Shown: piece by piece, positions 1-10,517 of the stretch
How the letters are laid out: each line of letters begins with the position of its first letter
How positions within the stretch are numbered: the first letter of the stretch is position 1
Assembly (NCBI GenBank): GCA_009786075.1
Contig: WQTX01000016.1
Span: 1 to 39,176, forward strand
From: Bacteroidota bacterium
GTDB lineage: Bacteria > Bacteroidota > Bacteroidia > Bacteroidales > UBA1715
DNA: 39,176 bases
Direction of reading: 5' to 3'
The notes under the pieces: model-generated
The model's database searches: none
Seen by the model: the letters and a program-made list of their open reading frames with translations, nothing else
What the model was told of the DNA's origin: nothing
Translations under genes and position numbers: made by a program

Positions 1-278
1 CCTACCCCTACAAATTCCTGTACTGTGGTGTAGCCTGTGCTTACGCCTTCTACCATGTTTTTGATAAGCGAACGATACAAGCCGTGTTTCGAGCGGGCAT
101 CTTTCTCTTCCGATGGGCGTACGATTTCTACTTGGTTTCCTTCTTGTTTTACAACAAAACCTTCTTCTATTTTTTGTGTCAATTCCCCTTTTGGTCCTTT
201 TACCGTAACTACGTTATCGGCAACGGTTACGCTAACTTTATCGGGAAGATTTATAAGTGATTTTCCAATACGTGACAT
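1..278 (-). CDS. rplF: 50S ribosomal protein uL6, N-terminal part (cut by window edge)
   Basis: Ribosomal protein L6 binds 23S rRNA near the sarcin-ricin loop and the factor-binding site of the 50S subunit. Only the first 92 codons lie in the window; the gene continues past base 1. The ATG is at 276-278 and the product begins MSRIGKSLINLPDKV, the usual L6 start, followed by the VTVKGPKGEL segment typical of the first alpha/beta domain. It starts 12 bases after the rpsH stop and is the last visible gene of the ribosomal operon. Partial only because of the window edge. Confidence 0.97.
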   Translation of the reverse strand, partial: MSRIGKSLINLPDKVSVTVADNVVTVKGPKGELTQKIEEGFVVKQEGNQVEIVRPSEEKDARSKHGLYRSLIKNMVEGVSTGYTTVQEFVGV

Positions 279-290
279 TACTTTGAATTT

Positions 291-686
291 TTAATAAATG
301 TAACATAAAACCTCTCCACCAACATTAAGCGTGCGCGCTTCTTTATCGGAAATCACACCTTTATTGGTCGATAAAATTGCTATACCTAAACCATTGAGCA
401 CACGTGGCAATTCTTCGGTTGACACATATTTACGCAAACCCGGTTTACTTACTCGTTGGATTGATTTTATAGCCGGAGTTTTGGTTATCGGATGATATTT
501 AAGAGCTATTTTAATAACTCCCTGGGGTCCTTCATTTTCAAATTTATAACTTAAAATGTACCCTTTGTCATGTAGTACTTTTGTCATTTCCTTTTTCAAG
601 TTTGAAGAAGGAATTTCTACTACTTTATGACGTGCTGTTTGAGCATTTCTAATACGTGTTAGAAAATCTGCTATTGGATCTGTCAT
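291..686 (-). CDS. rpsH: 30S ribosomal protein uS8
   Basis: Primary 16S rRNA-binding protein of the central domain of the small subunit; in E. coli it is also the translational repressor of the spc genes. The 131-residue product starts MTDPIADFLTRIRNA, the standard S8 start, and ends with the conserved STNKGVISDKEARTLNVGGEVLCYIY block. Full length for the family. It lies between rpsN (20-base gap) and rplF (12-base gap). Whether it autoregulates here cannot be seen. Confidence 0.99.
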   Translation of the reverse strand: MTDPIADFLTRIRNAQTARHKVVEIPSSNLKKEMTKVLHDKGYILSYKFENEGPQGVIKIALKYHPITKTPAIKSIQRVSKPGLRKYVSTEELPRVLNGLGIAILSTNKGVISDKEARTLNVGGEVLCYIY

Positions 687-706
687 GTTACTTTTTCTAT
701 ATTATT

Positions 707-976
707 TTACCAACTTGCTTTTTTAACTCCCGGAATTAACCCTGCCGATGCCATTTCTCTGAATTGAATACGGCTGATTCCGAATTGTCTCATATATCCT
801 TTCGGACGACCTGTAATATTACAACGATTGTGTAATCTGTTTGGCGATGAGTTTTTCGGTAGTTTTTGCAACCCCTCATAATCACCTTTCGCTTTTAGTT
901 CTGCACGGCGTTTTGCGTATCTGTCTACTAATTTTTGTCGCTTAACTTCGCGCGCTTTCATTGATTCCTTTGCCAT
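707..976 (-). CDS. rpsN: 30S ribosomal protein uS14, zinc-independent form
   Basis: Small-subunit head protein near the decoding region. The 89-residue product keeps the conserved C-terminal part [18 protein letters not shown] and ends KKASW. It has a single cysteine rather than the two CxxC pairs of the short zinc-binding form, so this is the longer zinc-free (C-) type. A second zinc-dependent or -independent copy elsewhere in the genome cannot be judged from this window. It sits 8 bases after rplE. Confidence 0.98.
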   Translation of the reverse strand: MAKESMKAREVKRQKLVDRYAKRRAELKAKGDYEGLQKLPKNSSPNRLHNRCNITGRPKGYMRQFGISRIQFREMASAGLIPGVKKASW

Positions 977-984
977 ATCTCTTC

Positions 985-1530
985 TTATTTTTTAAATGGG
1001 AAACCAAATTCTTTTAATAATGCAAAACCTTCCTGGTCGGTATTTGCAGTCGTAACTATGGTAATGTCCATACCCATCATAGCTGTGATTTTGTCAATCT
1101 CAATTTCAGGGAAAATGATTTGTTCCGTAATACCGAACGTATAGTTACCTCGTTTGTCCAATTTTGTGTTAAAACCTTGGAAATCACGAATACGTGGTAA
1201 TGCTGCCGAAATCAATCGTTCCAAAAATTCGTACATCTTATCTCTGCGCAATGTTACGCGCACTCCTACCGGAACGCCTTTACGCAATTTGAAGTTTGAG
1301 ATGTCTTTTTTAGAATACGTAGCAACTGCTTTTTGACCGGCAATTAATGTGAGTTCATTAATAGCTGTTTCAATAATTTTTTTGTCGGCTACGGCTTTTC
1401 CAAGACCCATGTTTATTACAATTTTCTCAACACGAGGAACTTGCATTTTTGATTTATAACCAAATTCTTTCTGTAAGTTAGCTTGAATTTTTTCAAGATA
1501 TACTTTTTTTAGTGTAGGTGTGTAAGCCAT
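985..1530 (-). CDS. rplE: 50S ribosomal protein uL5
   Basis: Binds 5S rRNA and helps form the central protuberance of the 50S subunit. At 181 residues it is full length, with the conserved ITLRR-type segment (here [16 protein letters not shown]), [16 protein letters not shown] and the C-terminal [11 protein letters not shown]. The ATG at 1528-1530 shares base 1530 with the rplX stop codon, a one-base overlap that suggests coupled translation with rplX. Confidence 0.99.
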   Translation of the reverse strand: MAYTPTLKKVYLEKIQANLQKEFGYKSKMQVPRVEKIVINMGLGKAVADKKIIETAINELTLIAGQKAVATYSKKDISNFKLRKGVPVGVRVTLRRDKMYEFLERLISAALPRIRDFQGFNTKLDKRGNYTFGITEQIIFPEIEIDKITAMMGMDITIVTTANTDQEGFALLKEFGFPFKK

Positions 1531-1853
1531 TATTTAATTTCCTCCCCTGTCTTTTTTGAATAACGCACTAATTTCCCTTTATCATTCAACTTTCTGCCAA
1601 CTCTCGTCGGTTTTCCTGTTGCAGGATTTATAAGCATAAGATTTGAAACATGAATAGGAGCTTCTTTTTTGATAATTCCACCTTGTGGACTTTTTGCATT
1701 TGGTTTCGTGTGTTTTGAAATCAAATTCAAACCTTCTACTATTGCTCTGTCGGTTTTGGTTTCCATTTTAAGAACTTTTCCTTCGCGTCCTTTGTCCTCA
1801 CCCGACAACACCAGTACGGTATCTCCTTTTTTTATGTGATATTTACTTTGCAT
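1530..1853 (-). CDS. rplX: 50S ribosomal protein uL24
   Basis: Assembly-initiator protein of the large subunit that binds the 5' end of 23S rRNA. The 107-residue product contains a KOW motif near its N-terminus ([20 protein letters not shown]) and the usual [12 protein letters not shown] segment. It starts 20 bases after rplN and its stop codon overlaps the rplE start by one base. Confidence 0.99.
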   Translation of the reverse strand: MQSKYHIKKGDTVLVLSGEDKGREGKVLKMETKTDRAIVEGLNLISKHTKPNAKSPQGGIIKKEAPIHVSNLMLINPATGKPTRVGRKLNDKGKLVRYSKKTGEEIK

Positions 1854-1873
1854 TTCTGTTAACTAATTACAAA

Positions 1874-2242
1874 TTATAATACTTCCGGTGCTAATGAAAC
1901 AATTTTCATGTATTGTTTGTCGCGCAATTCACGTCCAACCGGACCAAATATACGAGTTCCTCTCATCTCACCTGCTTCGTTCAACAATACCACAGCATTG
2001 TCGTCGAAACGAATGTACGAGCCGTCAGGGCGTTTTACTTCTTTTTTTGTGCGAACTATAACACCTTTGGTTACCTGTCCTTTTTTCACGTTACCGTTTG
2101 GCATAGCATCTTTCACGGTTACCACAATTTTGTCTCCAATTGAGGCATAACGACGTGCTGTTCCACCAAGTACGCGAATACAAAGAACTTCTTTTGCACC
2201 GCTGTTGTCAGCTACATTTAATCTTGATTCTTGTTGTATCAT
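1874..2242 (-). CDS. rplN: 50S ribosomal protein uL14
   Basis: Large-subunit protein that contacts the small subunit in bridge B8. The 122-residue product starts [18 protein letters not shown] and carries the family signature around [13 protein letters not shown] near its C-terminus, with the full family length. It starts one base after the rpsQ stop, so the two are very probably translationally coupled. Confidence 0.99.
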   Translation of the reverse strand: MIQQESRLNVADNSGAKEVLCIRVLGGTARRYASIGDKIVVTVKDAMPNGNVKKGQVTKGVIVRTKKEVKRPDGSYIRFDDNAVVLLNEAGEMRGTRIFGPVGRELRDKQYMKIVSLAPEVL

Positions 2243-2243
2243 C

Positions 2244-2498
2244 TTATTTCGCTCTTTCTATTATTTCTACTAATCGCCAGCATTTTGTTTTGCTCAATGG
2301 GCGAGTTTCCATTATTCTTACAGTATCACCTTCTGTACAGTCATTTTTTTCGTCGTGGGCGACAAATTTAGTAGTTTTTTTCAAAAACTTACCATACATT
2401 GCGTGTTTTACTTTTCTTTCTACTGCAACCACTATGGATTTGTCCATTTTGTTGCTTACTACGACTCCGATTCGTTCTTTTCTGAAATTTCTTTCCAT
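2244..2498 (-). CDS. rpsQ: 30S ribosomal protein uS17
   Basis: Primary 16S rRNA-binding OB-fold protein of the 5' domain. The 84-residue product starts [20 protein letters not shown] and contains the S17 signature [18 protein letters not shown]. Standard length. The next gene, rplN, begins one base after its stop codon. Confidence 0.99.
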   Translation of the reverse strand: MERNFRKERIGVVVSNKMDKSIVVAVERKVKHAMYGKFLKKTTKFVAHDEKNDCTEGDTVRIMETRPLSKTKCWRLVEIIERAK

Positions 2499-2509
2499 TG
2501 TAGATACTA

Positions 2510-2701
2510 TTAATTAAGTTCCCGTTCTTTAATCACCGTATTGATACGAGCTATCGTTTTACGAGCTTCTTTTATTTTATTTGGATTTTCCAAAGGGGTA
2601 ATTGCATGGTTCAATTTCATGCGTGAATAGTTATCTACCTCTGCTTGAAGTTTTTCAACTATTTCTTTTTCCGACAGTTCTCTAATTTCTGCTGCTTTCA
2701 T
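2510..2701 (-). CDS. rpmC: 50S ribosomal protein uL29
   Basis: Small helical protein at the polypeptide exit tunnel, close to L23 and part of the docking site for trigger factor and SRP. The 63-residue product starts [18 protein letters not shown] and ends with the typical [15 protein letters not shown] helix. It occupies the canonical position between rplP and rpsQ. Confidence 0.98.
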   Translation of the reverse strand: MKAAEIRELSEKEIVEKLQAEVDNYSRMKLNHAITPLENPNKIKEARKTIARINTVIKERELN

Positions 2702-2719
2702 TGTATTGTTAATTTTCTA

Positions 2720-3139
2720 CTATTCTTGATAATCATTACGTACAATAAATTTGGTAGTTACCGGAAGTTTTTGCGCAGCCAAGCGAAGAGCTTCTTTGGC
2801 AATTTCTAACGGTACGCCTTCGGCTTCAAATAGAATTCGACCCGGAGTTACCGGAGCAACCCAGTGTGATAATGCTCCTTTTCCTTTACCCATACGTACT
2901 TCGGCTGGTTTTGAAGTTACGGGTTTGTCAGGAAAAATACGTATCCAAATTTGTCCTTCACGTTTCATGTAACGTGTTACCGCAATACGAGCAGCCTCTA
3001 TTTGGCGAGATGTTATCCAACATGTCTCCAATGTTTTGATGCCAAACGAACCAAATGCAAGTTCTGTTCCTCTATGAGCAACTCCCTTCATTTTGCCTTT
3101 TTGCTGTTTTCTGTATTTTGTTTTCTTTGGTTGTAACAT
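2720..3139 (-). CDS. rplP: 50S ribosomal protein uL16
   Basis: Binds near the A-site tRNA elbow and is needed for peptidyl-transferase activity. The 139-residue product starts [19 protein letters not shown] and shows the family motifs [22 protein letters not shown] and [22 protein letters not shown]. Full length. It is followed by rpmC after 18 bases. Confidence 0.99.
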   Translation of the reverse strand: MLQPKKTKYRKQQKGKMKGVAHRGTELAFGSFGIKTLETCWITSRQIEAARIAVTRYMKREGQIWIRIFPDKPVTSKPAEVRMGKGKGALSHWVAPVTPGRILFEAEGVPLEIAKEALRLAAQKLPVTTKFIVRNDYQE

Positions 3140-3157
3140 TGCTTTATAATCTTATAA

Positions 3158-3865
3158 TTATTTTTTATTACGTTTTCTTGTTAGCGATTTTTTAGGTGCG
3201 CCTGCGCCTTGTTGGCTGCTGTTTGGACTTAAATCCACATTGCCATACACTTCGCCTTTGAAAATCCATACTTTTAAACCTAATTTCCCGTATGTAGTTT
3301 GTGCTGCTGTGCTTGCATAATCAATATCGGCACGCAAGGTGTGCAATGGTGTACGTCCTTCTTTATACATTTCCGAACGCGCCATTTCTGCGCCATTCAA
3401 ACGACCCGATATTTGAATTTTAATACCTTCGGCACCCATACGCATAGCCGATGCTATTGCCATTTTGATTGCTCTACGGTATGCTACCCTTCCTTCCAAT
3501 TGACGTGCAATGCTATCGCCTACGATAATTGCGTCTAATTCAGGTCGTTTAATTTCAAATATGTTGATTTGCACCTCTTTATTTGAAATCTTTTTCAACT
3601 CTTCTTTCAGTTTATCAACTTCTTGACCGCCTTTTCCGATAATTACACCCGGACGAGCAGTGTTGATAGTGATAGTAACTAATTTTAGCGTTCTTTCAAT
3701 AATTATTTTTGAAATACTTGCTTTGGCAAGGCGAGCGTACAAATATCTGCGGATTTTGTAATCTTCATGTAGTTTTTCTACATAGTCATTACCTCCGTAC
3801 CAATTAGAATCCCAACCTTTTATAATTCCTAATCTGTTTGCTATTGGATTTACTTTTTGTCCCAT
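3158..3865 (-). CDS. rpsC: 30S ribosomal protein uS3
   Basis: Forms part of the mRNA entry tunnel of the 30S subunit. The 235-residue product starts [20 protein letters not shown] and contains the type II KH domain with its GxxG loop in [16 protein letters not shown] (around residues 70-85). The C-terminal domain includes the S3 signature [27 protein letters not shown] short basic tail ([11 protein letters not shown]) follows, as is usual. Standard order rplV-rpsC-rplP. Confidence 0.99.
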   Translation of the reverse strand: MGQKVNPIANRLGIIKGWDSNWYGGNDYVEKLHEDYKIRRYLYARLAKASISKIIIERTLKLVTITINTARPGVIIGKGGQEVDKLKEELKKISNKEVQINIFEIKRPELDAIIVGDSIARQLEGRVAYRRAIKMAIASAMRMGAEGIKIQISGRLNGAEMARSEMYKEGRTPLHTLRADIDYASTAAQTTYGKLGLKVWIFKGEVYGNVDLSPNSSQQGAGAPKKSLTRKRNKK

Positions 3866-3876
3866 GAATAAAATTT

Positions 3877-4281
3877 TTATGCTTCTACATTATTGGTATC
3901 TACTACAACGGTAACGTGGTTTGAACGTTTACGTATTCTGTGTGCGCGACCTTGCGGTGCAGGTTGAATGCGTTTCATCATTCGTCCTTCGTCCACAAAA
4001 ATTTCTTTCACAAACAATTGGTTGTCTTCAATGCGTTTGCCTTCATTTTTTTGTTGCCAATTGTTAATTGCGCTCAACACAAGTTTCTCAACTTTTCGTG
4101 ATGCTTCTTTTGTTGAATATTTCAAAATGTCCAAAGCATTGTTTACTTCTCTGCCTCGTATCATGTCGGCAACTAAACGCATTTTTCGCGGCGACGACGG
4201 GCAATCACGTAAAATAGCAAAGGCTTTGTTCTTTTTAGCCTCTTTGTATTTATCGGCTGTTATTTTTTTTCTATTACTCAT
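3877..4281 (-). CDS. rplV: 50S ribosomal protein uL22
   Basis: Lines the polypeptide exit tunnel; its beta-hairpin loop forms part of the constriction and is a site of macrolide-resistance mutations. The 134-residue product carries the L22 pattern [24 protein letters not shown] and the hairpin segment [21 protein letters not shown]. It has a lysine-rich N-terminal extension of about 20 residues compared with the E. coli protein. No resistance-type deletion is obvious. Confidence 0.99.
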   Translation of the reverse strand: MSNRKKITADKYKEAKKNKAFAILRDCPSSPRKMRLVADMIRGREVNNALDILKYSTKEASRKVEKLVLSAINNWQQKNEGKRIEDNQLFVKEIFVDEGRMMKRIQPAPQGRAHRIRKRSNHVTVVVDTNNVEA

Positions 4282-4291
4282 AACTTAGCTC

Positions 4292-4567
4292 TTATTTCTT
4301 TTTATTCTTTTTACCGGCATGACCTCTAAAATTCCTTGTTGGTGCAAATTCGCCCAATTTGTGACCTACCATGTTTTCGGTAATATATACGGGAATAAAT
4401 TTATTGCCGTTGTGTACTGCCATGGTATGTCCAACAAAATCCGGAGAAATCATAGATGCTCTCGCCCACGTTTTTACTACTGTTTTTTTGCCACTACCAT
4501 TCATTCCAAGAACTTTACGTTCCAAATTGAAATCAATATATGGTCCTTTTTTTAGAGAACGACTCAT
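4292..4567 (-). CDS. rpsS: 30S ribosomal protein uS19
   Basis: Head protein of the small subunit that forms a complex with S13 and contacts A-site tRNA. The 91-residue product begins [12 protein letters not shown] and has the family motif [26 protein letters not shown]. Standard length and position between rplB and rplV. Confidence 0.99.
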   Translation of the reverse strand: MSRSLKKGPYIDFNLERKVLGMNGSGKKTVVKTWARASMISPDFVGHTMAVHNGNKFIPVYITENMVGHKLGEFAPTRNFRGHAGKKNKKK

Positions 4568-4585
4568 AACGTGTGTTTAATTAAA

Positions 4586-5410
4586 TTATTTCTTTCTTCT
4601 TTCAATGATTAACTTAGTTGATGCTTTTTTAGGCGCACGAGTTTTGTACCCTTTTGCCGGCAAGCCTTTGCGTGAACGCGGATGTCCACCCGATGCTCTA
4701 CCTTCGCCACCGCCCATTGGGTGGTCTACCGGGTTCATTACCACACCTCTCACTCGCGGACGGCGACCCAACCAACGTGAGCGACCTGCCTTACCTGAAC
4801 GAAGAAGTGAGTATTCTGAATTTGAAACGCTACCTATTGTTGCTTTACAAGTAACTAATATCATACGTGTTTCGCCCGATGGCAATTTGATGATTGCAAA
4901 TTTACCGTCGCGTGATGCTAACTGAGCGTATGTTCCGGCACTGCGAGCCAATTGCGCACCTTTGCCGGGAGTTAATTCAATATTATGAATAATAGTACCA
5001 AGTGGTATGTCTTTCAAATACAAGCAGTTGCCTAATTCAGGCTCAACGCCTGCGCCTGCTTCTATTTTTTGTCCCACTTGAATGCCGTTTGGAGCAATAA
5101 TGTAGCGTTTTTCGCCATCAATATATTGCACCAATGAAATATAAGCACTTCTGTTTGGGTCATACTCCAAAGAAATCACTTCAGCTTGAACGTTTTCTTT
5201 GTCGCGTTTGAAATCTATAATACGATATTTTCTTTTATGACCGCCACCTATATAACGCATTGTCATTTTACCTGTATTGTTTCGTCCCCCCGTGCGTTTG
5301 ATTGGTTCAAGAAGAGATTTTTCAGGTTTTATCTTTGTAAGTCCGGTATTCACGGCAACTATCTTATGGCGTTGCCCCGGAGTTATCGGTTTTAATTTTT
5401 TTACTGCCAT
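4586..5410 (-). CDS. rplB: 50S ribosomal protein uL2
   Basis: One of the largest and most conserved 50S proteins, needed for subunit association and peptidyl-transferase centre structure. The 274-residue product starts [16 protein letters not shown]. It contains the OB/SH3-like RNA-binding core, with [17 protein letters not shown], and the conserved C-terminal loop [14 protein letters not shown] that carries the histidine important for activity. Full length. Confidence 0.99.
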   Translation of the reverse strand: MAVKKLKPITPGQRHKIVAVNTGLTKIKPEKSLLEPIKRTGGRNNTGKMTMRYIGGGHKRKYRIIDFKRDKENVQAEVISLEYDPNRSAYISLVQYIDGEKRYIIAPNGIQVGQKIEAGAGVEPELGNCLYLKDIPLGTIIHNIELTPGKGAQLARSAGTYAQLASRDGKFAIIKLPSGETRMILVTCKATIGSVSNSEYSLLRSGKAGRSRWLGRRPRVRGVVMNPVDHPMGGGEGRASGGHPRSRKGLPAKGYKTRAPKKASTKLIIERRKK

Positions 5411-5416
5411 CGCTTA

Positions 5417-5707
5417 TTAAATATTACTATAGAAGTCTATTTGTTCTCCTTTTTTTACAGATATAATCGCTTTTTTGAATGAACTGGTTTTTCCGGCGAT
5501 TAATCCCGCTTTTGTGTTGCGAGTTTTTACTTTTCCGGCATAACGCATAGTGTTTACAGCCTCAACAGTTACTCCATACGTCTCTTCAATTGATTTTTTT
5601 ATCTGTTCTTTATCGGCACGTTTATCTACAACAAATCCATATTGATTCAACGTGTCGCTTTTTTTCGACATTTTCTCTGTTATGAGTGGTTTTTGTAAGA
5701 TTTCCAT
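5417..5707 (-). CDS. rplW: 50S ribosomal protein uL23
   Basis: Exit-tunnel protein that docks trigger factor and SRP. The 96-residue product starts MEILQKPLITEKMSKKS and contains VNTMRYAGKVKTR, typical of L23. The ATG at 5705-5707 is preferred over an in-frame TTG two codons upstream (5711-5713), because it gives the normal family N-terminus and leaves 6 bases after the rplD stop. Confidence 0.98.
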   Translation of the reverse strand: MEILQKPLITEKMSKKSDTLNQYGFVVDKRADKEQIKKSIEETYGVTVEAVNTMRYAGKVKTRNTKAGLIAGKTSSFKKAIISVKKGEQIDFYSNI

Positions 5708-5713
5708 TACCAA

Positions 5714-6340
5714 TTATTTTAAATTATTCTCAATTTCTTCTACCGAACTTTCTAATATTACAATATTATTGGCTTTTAATAAGTCATAAGTGTTTATATC
5801 ACAAGCACTTACAGCCAAACCTTGCGGTAAATTGCGAGAGGACAAATATACATTTTTATTTGATTCCGGTAATATAATTAAAAAGTTTTTATTATTTATT
5901 TTGAGATTTTCTCGTATCTCAATCATTTTCTTAGTTTTAGGAGTTTCAAAATCAAAATCTTCCACTACAATAATAGCGTTTTCTTTTAATTTCGACGACA
6001 ACACCGATTTACGTGCTAAATCTTTTACTTTTTTGTTTACTTTTTGAAAATAATCATGTGGTTGCGGACCAAAAATACGACCTCCACCACGATACATTGG
6101 GTTATTCGCACTACCTGCACGAGCACCGCCTGTACCTTTTTGACGTTTCAATTTTTTGGTACTGCCTGCTATCAAGTTACGCTCTTTCGATGCGTGAGTT
6201 CCTTGTCGTTTGTTTGCCAATATTGCTTTTACATCTAAATAAACAGCGTGTTCATTGGGCTCTATACCGAATATAGTTTCGTCTAACGCAACTTTTTTAT
6301 TCGTATCTTTTCCTTGTATATCTTTAACTACTACTTCCAT
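5714..6340 (-). CDS. rplD: 50S ribosomal protein uL4
   Basis: Exit-tunnel protein of the large subunit; in E. coli it also represses the S10 operon. The 208-residue product has the L4 tunnel-loop motif KLKRQKGTGGARAGS and GGGRIFGPQPHDYFQKVNKKVK, then the Rossmann-like globular domain. Standard length. It is flanked by rplC (8-base gap) and rplW. Confidence 0.99.
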   Translation of the reverse strand: MEVVVKDIQGKDTNKKVALDETIFGIEPNEHAVYLDVKAILANKRQGTHASKERNLIAGSTKKLKRQKGTGGARAGSANNPMYRGGGRIFGPQPHDYFQKVNKKVKDLARKSVLSSKLKENAIIVVEDFDFETPKTKKMIEIRENLKINNKNFLIILPESNKNVYLSSRNLPQGLAVSACDINTYDLLKANNIVILESSVEEIENNLK

Positions 6341-6348
6341 TACTGCTA

Positions 6349-6969
6349 TTATTTAGTCATTATTACATAACCGCCTTTTGCTCCGGGAATTGCTCCTTTC
6401 ACTAAAACTACGTTTTTATCGGCTAAAACTTTTACTACTTCAAGGTTTTCAACTTTCACTTGGTTGCCGCCCATTTGACCGCCCATGCGCATTCCTTTGA
6501 ATACACGCGAAGGTGTAGAACAAGCTCCGATAGAACCCGGCGCACGCAAACGATTGTGCTGACCGTGAGTGCTTTCGCCTACCCCGCTAAATCCGTGGCG
6601 TTTCACAACACCTTGAAATCCGCGACCTTTGGTATTACCTGTTACGGCAAGTAAATCGCCTTCTTCTACTACACTTGCAACATCAAGAATGTCGCCCAAT
6701 TGAACTTCTTTTCCAAAATCTCTAAATTCTACTACATTTCGTTTTGGAGTAGTATTTGCTTTTTTGAAGTGTCCTAATTCTGCTTTTGTAGTGTTTTTTT
6801 CTTTTTTATCGTCAAACGCTAATTGCACAGAATTGTACCCGTCAGTTTCTTTTGTTTTCACTTGCGTAACAACGCAAGGTCCTGTTTCTATAACAGTGCA
6901 TGCAACATTTTTACCATCGGGTAAAAAAATTGATGTCATTCCTATTTTTTTTCCTAAAATACCGAGCAT
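6349..6969 (-). CDS. rplC: 50S ribosomal protein uL3
   Basis: Assembly-initiator protein whose extension reaches the peptidyl-transferase centre. The 206-residue product starts [15 protein letters not shown], the conserved L3 start. It contains the centre-reaching loop with [20 protein letters not shown] and the family signature [10 protein letters not shown]. Full length and in canonical order after rpsJ. Confidence 0.99.
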   Translation of the reverse strand: MLGILGKKIGMTSIFLPDGKNVACTVIETGPCVVTQVKTKETDGYNSVQLAFDDKKEKNTTKAELGHFKKANTTPKRNVVEFRDFGKEVQLGDILDVASVVEEGDLLAVTGNTKGRGFQGVVKRHGFSGVGESTHGQHNRLRAPGSIGACSTPSRVFKGMRMGGQMGGNQVKVENLEVVKVLADKNVVLVKGAIPGAKGGYVIMTK

Positions 6970-6988
6970 TTTTTTACTTTTTTACGTA

Positions 6989-7294
6989 TCACACTTTAAT
7001 TTCTACTTCTACACCACTTGGCAACTCTAATTTCATTAACGCATCAACGGTTTTCGACGTACTGCTGTAAATGTCCAACAAACGTTTGTGCGCTGTTAAT
7101 TGAAATTGTTCACGAGCTTTTTTGTTTACGTGAGTAGAACGTAAAACAGTAAAAATTCTCTTGTGAGTTGGCAGCGGAATCGGACCACTTACTACCGCTC
7201 CGGTAGTTTTAACGGTTTTTACGATTTTCTCGGCAGATTTATCTACCAGATTGTAATCGTATGATTTCAACTTGATTCTAATTTTTTGACTCAT
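6989..7294 (-). CDS. rpsJ: 30S ribosomal protein uS10 (NusE)
   Basis: Small-subunit head protein that also acts in transcription as NusE, a partner of NusB and NusG. The 101-residue product starts [20 protein letters not shown] and contains the S10 signature [28 protein letters not shown]. It follows fusA after 15 bases with no tuf gene between them. Confidence 0.99.
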   Translation of the reverse strand: MSQKIRIKLKSYDYNLVDKSAEKIVKTVKTTGAVVSGPIPLPTHKRIFTVLRSTHVNKKAREQFQLTAHKRLLDIYSSTSKTVDALMKLELPSGVEVEIKV

Positions 7295-7309
7295 GCCTAT
7301 TATTTATTA

Positions 7310-9400
7310 TTATTTATTTTTGCTAATTATTGCTTCTGCTAAGTTTGCAGGTACTTGCTCGAAGTGGTCAAACTCCATGGTTGATGTTGCACGACCCGAA
7401 GTGATTGTACGCAAATCGGTTACATAACCAAACATTTCAGAAAGCGGAACGAATGCTTTCACTACGCTTGCATTGTTTTTAGTGTCCATACCGCGAATTT
7501 GTCCGCGACGTTTGTTTAAGTCGCCTACCACATCGCCCATGTATTCTTCCGGTGTAACTACTTCAACTTTCATAATCGGTTCAAGTATTTTCGGGCTTGC
7601 TTTCGGACAGGCTTCACGGAAAGCGATTTTCGCACAAATTTCGAACGACAACGAATCGGAGTCCACATCGTGGTACGAACCGTCCATAAGTTGCACTCGT
7701 AATGCCACTACCGGGTAACCCGCCAATACACCATTGTCCATTGCTTGTCGGAAACCTTTTTCGATTGAAGGAATAAATTCTTTTGGAATATTACCACCCT
7801 TCACGTAATCTTCAAATACAAGACCTTCTTTACCTTCGGGTGCCGGACCAATTTTGAATACAATGTCGGCAAATTTACCACGACCACCCGATTGTTTTTT
7901 GTACAATTCGCGATGTTCGATTTCGGCGGTAATGCACTCTTTGTAATTTACTTGCGGAGCGCCCTGGTTACATTCTACTTTAAATTCGCGTTTCAAACGG
8001 TCGATAAGAACATCCAAGTGCAACTCGCCCATACCGCTGATTACGGTTTGACCGGTTTCTTGATTTGATTTTACGGTAAATGTTGGGTCTTCTTCGGCAA
8101 GTTTTGCAAGAGCGTTACCCAATTTATCCACATCGGCTTTGGTTTTTGGCTCAATTGCCAAACCAATTACCGGTTCGGGGAAAATCATTGATTCCAATAC
8201 AATCGGATTTTTCTCGTCGCACAAAGTATCGCCTGTTTTAATATCTTTAAAACCAACACCTGCACCTATATCGCCTGCTTCAATGCGCTCAATAGCATTT
8301 TGTTTGTTGGCGTGCATTTGGTAAATACGAGAAATACGCTCCTTGTTTTCGCTACGTGTGTTATATACGTATGAACCGGCATCTAAGGCACCTGAATACA
8401 CACGGAAGAAACACAAACGTCCTACGAATGGGTCGGTAGCAATTTTAAATGCAAGCGCACAGAAAGGCTCGTCAGCCGATGGATTTCGGTGAACTTCGGC
8501 TCCCGTATTTGGGTTGGTTCCGGTTGCGCCCTGTTTATCCAACGGACTTGGCAACAATTCCATTACATAGTTCAACATGGTTTGCACACCTTTGTTTTTG
8601 AACGATGAACCGCAACACATTGGAATAACTTTATTGGCAATACACGCTTTGCGTAAAGCAACAAGAATTTCGGCTTCTGTGATTGAATCGGGATTATCAA
8701 AGAATTTTTCCATGATAGTATCGTCAAATTCTGCAACCGATTCAAGTAATTTTTCGCGCCATTCGGCAACTTCAGCTTTCAAATCGTCGGGAATTGGAAC
8801 TTCAACGTAAGTCATACCTTTATCGTCTTCGTTCCACACCATACCTTTGTTTGTAACAAGGTCAACCACGCCTTTGAACGTTTCTTCTGCGCCGATTGGA
8901 ATTTGAAGCGGAATTGCATTACCGCCCAACATTTCGCGTACTTGACGCACTACATTCAAAAAGTCGGCACCTTGACGGTCCATTTTGTTTACGAAACCTA
9001 TGCGGGTTACGTTATAATTGTCAGCCAAACGCCAGTTTGTTTCCGATTGAGGCTCCACGCCGTCAACTGCCGAAAATAAAAACACCAACCCATCGAGAAT
9101 ACGGAGTGAACGGTTTACCTCAACGGTAAAGTCAACGTGCCCGGGGGTGTCTATGATGTTTAGTTTATAATCCTGGTCTTTGTATTTCCAAAAACAGGTT
9201 GTAGCTGCCGATGTAATGGTAATGCCGCGCTCTTGTTCTTGCGCCATCCAGTCCATTGTGGCAGCGCCGTCGTGCACTTCGCCGAGTTTGTGATTTACAC
9301 CTGTGTAATAAAGAATACGCTCTGTGGTGGTGGTTTTACCAGCGTCAATGTGCGCTGCAATACCTATGTTACGAGTATATTGTAAGTCTCTTTTTGCCAT
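7310..9400 (-). CDS. fusA: elongation factor G
   Basis: Ribosomal translocase GTPase, also acting with RRF in ribosome recycling. The 696-residue product has the G1 loop AHIDAGKT (residues 16-23), the switch II motif DTPGH (84-88) and the G4 motif NKMD (138-141), followed by domains II-V. Domain IV includes [14 protein letters not shown] and the C-terminus has [19 protein letters not shown]. Full length for bacterial EF-G. Its place between rpsG and rpsJ ties translocase output to ribosomal proteins. Some Bacteroidota carry further EF-G-like paralogues; this operon copy is the expected housekeeping one. Confidence 0.99.
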   Translation of the reverse strand: MAKRDLQYTRNIGIAAHIDAGKTTTTERILYYTGVNHKLGEVHDGAATMDWMAQEQERGITITSAATTCFWKYKDQDYKLNIIDTPGHVDFTVEVNRSLRILDGLVFLFSAVDGVEPQSETNWRLADNYNVTRIGFVNKMDRQGADFLNVVRQVREMLGGNAIPLQIPIGAEETFKGVVDLVTNKGMVWNEDDKGMTYVEVPIPDDLKAEVAEWREKLLESVAEFDDTIMEKFFDNPDSITEAEILVALRKACIANKVIPMCCGSSFKNKGVQTMLNYVMELLPSPLDKQGATGTNPNTGAEVHRNPSADEPFCALAFKIATDPFVGRLCFFRVYSGALDAGSYVYNTRSENKERISRIYQMHANKQNAIERIEAGDIGAGVGFKDIKTGDTLCDEKNPIVLESMIFPEPVIGLAIEPKTKADVDKLGNALAKLAEEDPTFTVKSNQETGQTVISGMGELHLDVLIDRLKREFKVECNQGAPQVNYKECITAEIEHRELYKKQSGGRGKFADIVFKIGPAPEGKEGLVFEDYVKGGNIPKEFIPSIEKGFRQAMDNGVLAGYPVVALRVQLMDGSYHDVDSDSLSFEICAKIAFREACPKASPKILEPIMKVEVVTPEEYMGDVVGDLNKRRGQIRGMDTKNNASVVKAFVPLSEMFGYVTDLRTITSGRATSTMEFDHFEQVPANLAEAIISKNK

Positions 9401-9421
9401 TGTATTATTGGTCGTTTAAAA

Positions 9422-9898
9422 TTAAAATCTAAAGTGAGAGAATGCTTTGTTAGCCTCAGCCATTCTATGAGTATCTTCTTTCTTTTTATAAGCCGAACCT
9501 TCTTCGTTGAAAGCGGCTAAAATTTCAGCAGCCAGTTTTTCTCTCATAGAGTGTCCCGAACGTTTGCGTGAAAACGCAATAAGGTTTTTCATGCCGATTG
9601 ATTGACGGCGACCGGGGCGAATTTCTGATGGTATTTGAAAGGTAGCTCCACCAACGCGGCGGCTACGTACTTCAACCAACGGTGTTACATTGTCTAATGC
9701 TTTGCGCCATACTTCGAGAGCCGATATGTCTTGTGCTGTTTTTTTAGTTTCCACTATTTCCAATGCACCGTAGAAAATATCAAACGCTACGCTTTTTTTA
9801 CCGTCAAGCATTATGTTATTAACAAACTTAGTTACGTCCACACTCGCAAATTTTGGGTCTGGAAGAATTACTCGTTTTTTTGGTTTACTTTTTCTCAT
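9422..9898 (-). CDS. rpsG: 30S ribosomal protein uS7
   Basis: Primary assembly protein of the 30S head, contacting E-site tRNA. The 158-residue product starts [27 protein letters not shown] and includes the S7 signature around [22 protein letters not shown] and [14 protein letters not shown]. Full length. It lies 34 bases after rpsL and 21 bases before fusA. Confidence 0.99.
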   Translation of the reverse strand: MRKSKPKKRVILPDPKFASVDVTKFVNNIMLDGKKSVAFDIFYGALEIVETKKTAQDISALEVWRKALDNVTPLVEVRSRRVGGATFQIPSEIRPGRRQSIGMKNLIAFSRKRSGHSMREKLAAEILAAFNEEGSAYKKKEDTHRMAEANKAFSHFRF

Positions 9899-9932
9899 TG
9901 TTAAATGATTTCTTACTTATTATTATATTGTA

Positions 9933-10337
9933 TTATTTTTTCTTTGCCGGAGCTGCCGCAGCACCTGCTTTCGGACGTTTTGCTCCGTATTTTGAGCGTG
10001 ATTGCAAACGACCTTCTACACCCGAAGCATCTAATGCGCCACGCACTAAGTGGTAACGCACACCCGGAAGGTCTTTTACCCTGCCGCCGCGTACTAAAAC
10101 GATAGAGTGTTCTTGTAATTTGTGTCCTTCTCCCGGAATGTAAGCATTCACTTCTTTTCCGTTCGACAAACGAACACGGGCAACTTTACGCATTGCCGAA
10201 TTTGGTTTTTTGGGAGTGGTTGTGTACACACGTACACAAACGCCACGACGCTGCGGACAAGAATCCAAAGCCGGAGACTTACTGTTCTCTACGATTTCGT
10301 TTCGTCCTTTACGTACTAACTGCTGAATTGTTGGCAT
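9933..10337 (-). CDS. rpsL: 30S ribosomal protein uS12, first gene of the operon
   Basis: Decoding-centre protein that controls translational accuracy. The 134-residue product starts [12 protein letters not shown] and carries the hallmark loop [12 protein letters not shown], with Lys43 intact (the position altered in classical streptomycin resistance), plus GHKLQEHS and [11 protein letters not shown]. It ends in a short Ala/Pro/Lys tail (AAAAPAKKK). It is the promoter-proximal gene of the ribosomal operon; the promoter lies about 55-85 bases upstream. Confidence 0.99.
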   Translation of the reverse strand: MPTIQQLVRKGRNEIVENSKSPALDSCPQRRGVCVRVYTTTPKKPNSAMRKVARVRLSNGKEVNAYIPGEGHKLQEHSIVLVRGGRVKDLPGVRYHLVRGALDASGVEGRLQSRSKYGAKRPKAGAAAAPAKKK

Positions 10338-10392
10338 AATACTGTGTTAATTCTGTATATAATTATTTATAATTTCCCGAAATTTTGGGTTG

Positions 10393-10422
10393 CAAAGATA
10401 AACATTTTTTTTAATACACAAA
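10393..10422 (-). promoter_or_regulatory. promoter of the ribosomal operon, Bacteroidota type
   Basis: Read on the minus strand, TTTG (10422-10419), an 18-base spacer and TATCTTTG (10400-10393) match the Bacteroidota primary sigma-factor consensus (-33 TTG/TTTG, -7 TAnnTTTG). The predicted transcript would begin near 10386 and leave about 50 bases of leader before rpsL. Confidence 0.8.
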
Positions 10423-10470
10423 CAGTTGCGAGTTTTTTATTTTGTTTGAAAGATATTTTTACAATAAAAC

Positions 10471-10501
10471 TTGTGTTTTGCAACTAAAATAGTTACATTT
10501 G
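10471..10501 (+). promoter_or_regulatory. promoter of the HicB-like gene
   Basis: TTG at 10471-10473, a 20-base spacer and TACATTTG at 10494-10501 match the Bacteroidota -33/-7 pattern. The gene's ATG lies 17 bases beyond the -7 box, so the leader must be very short. It is arranged divergently to the ribosomal promoter within the same 180-base gap. Confidence 0.7.
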
Positions 10502-10517
10502 CATAAATAATTATTGC

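Noticed and set aside
7294-7310. Missing tuf gene between fusA and rpsJ as an anomaly
   Set aside because: Bacteroidota normally carry tuf in a different ribosomal cluster, so its absence here is expected.
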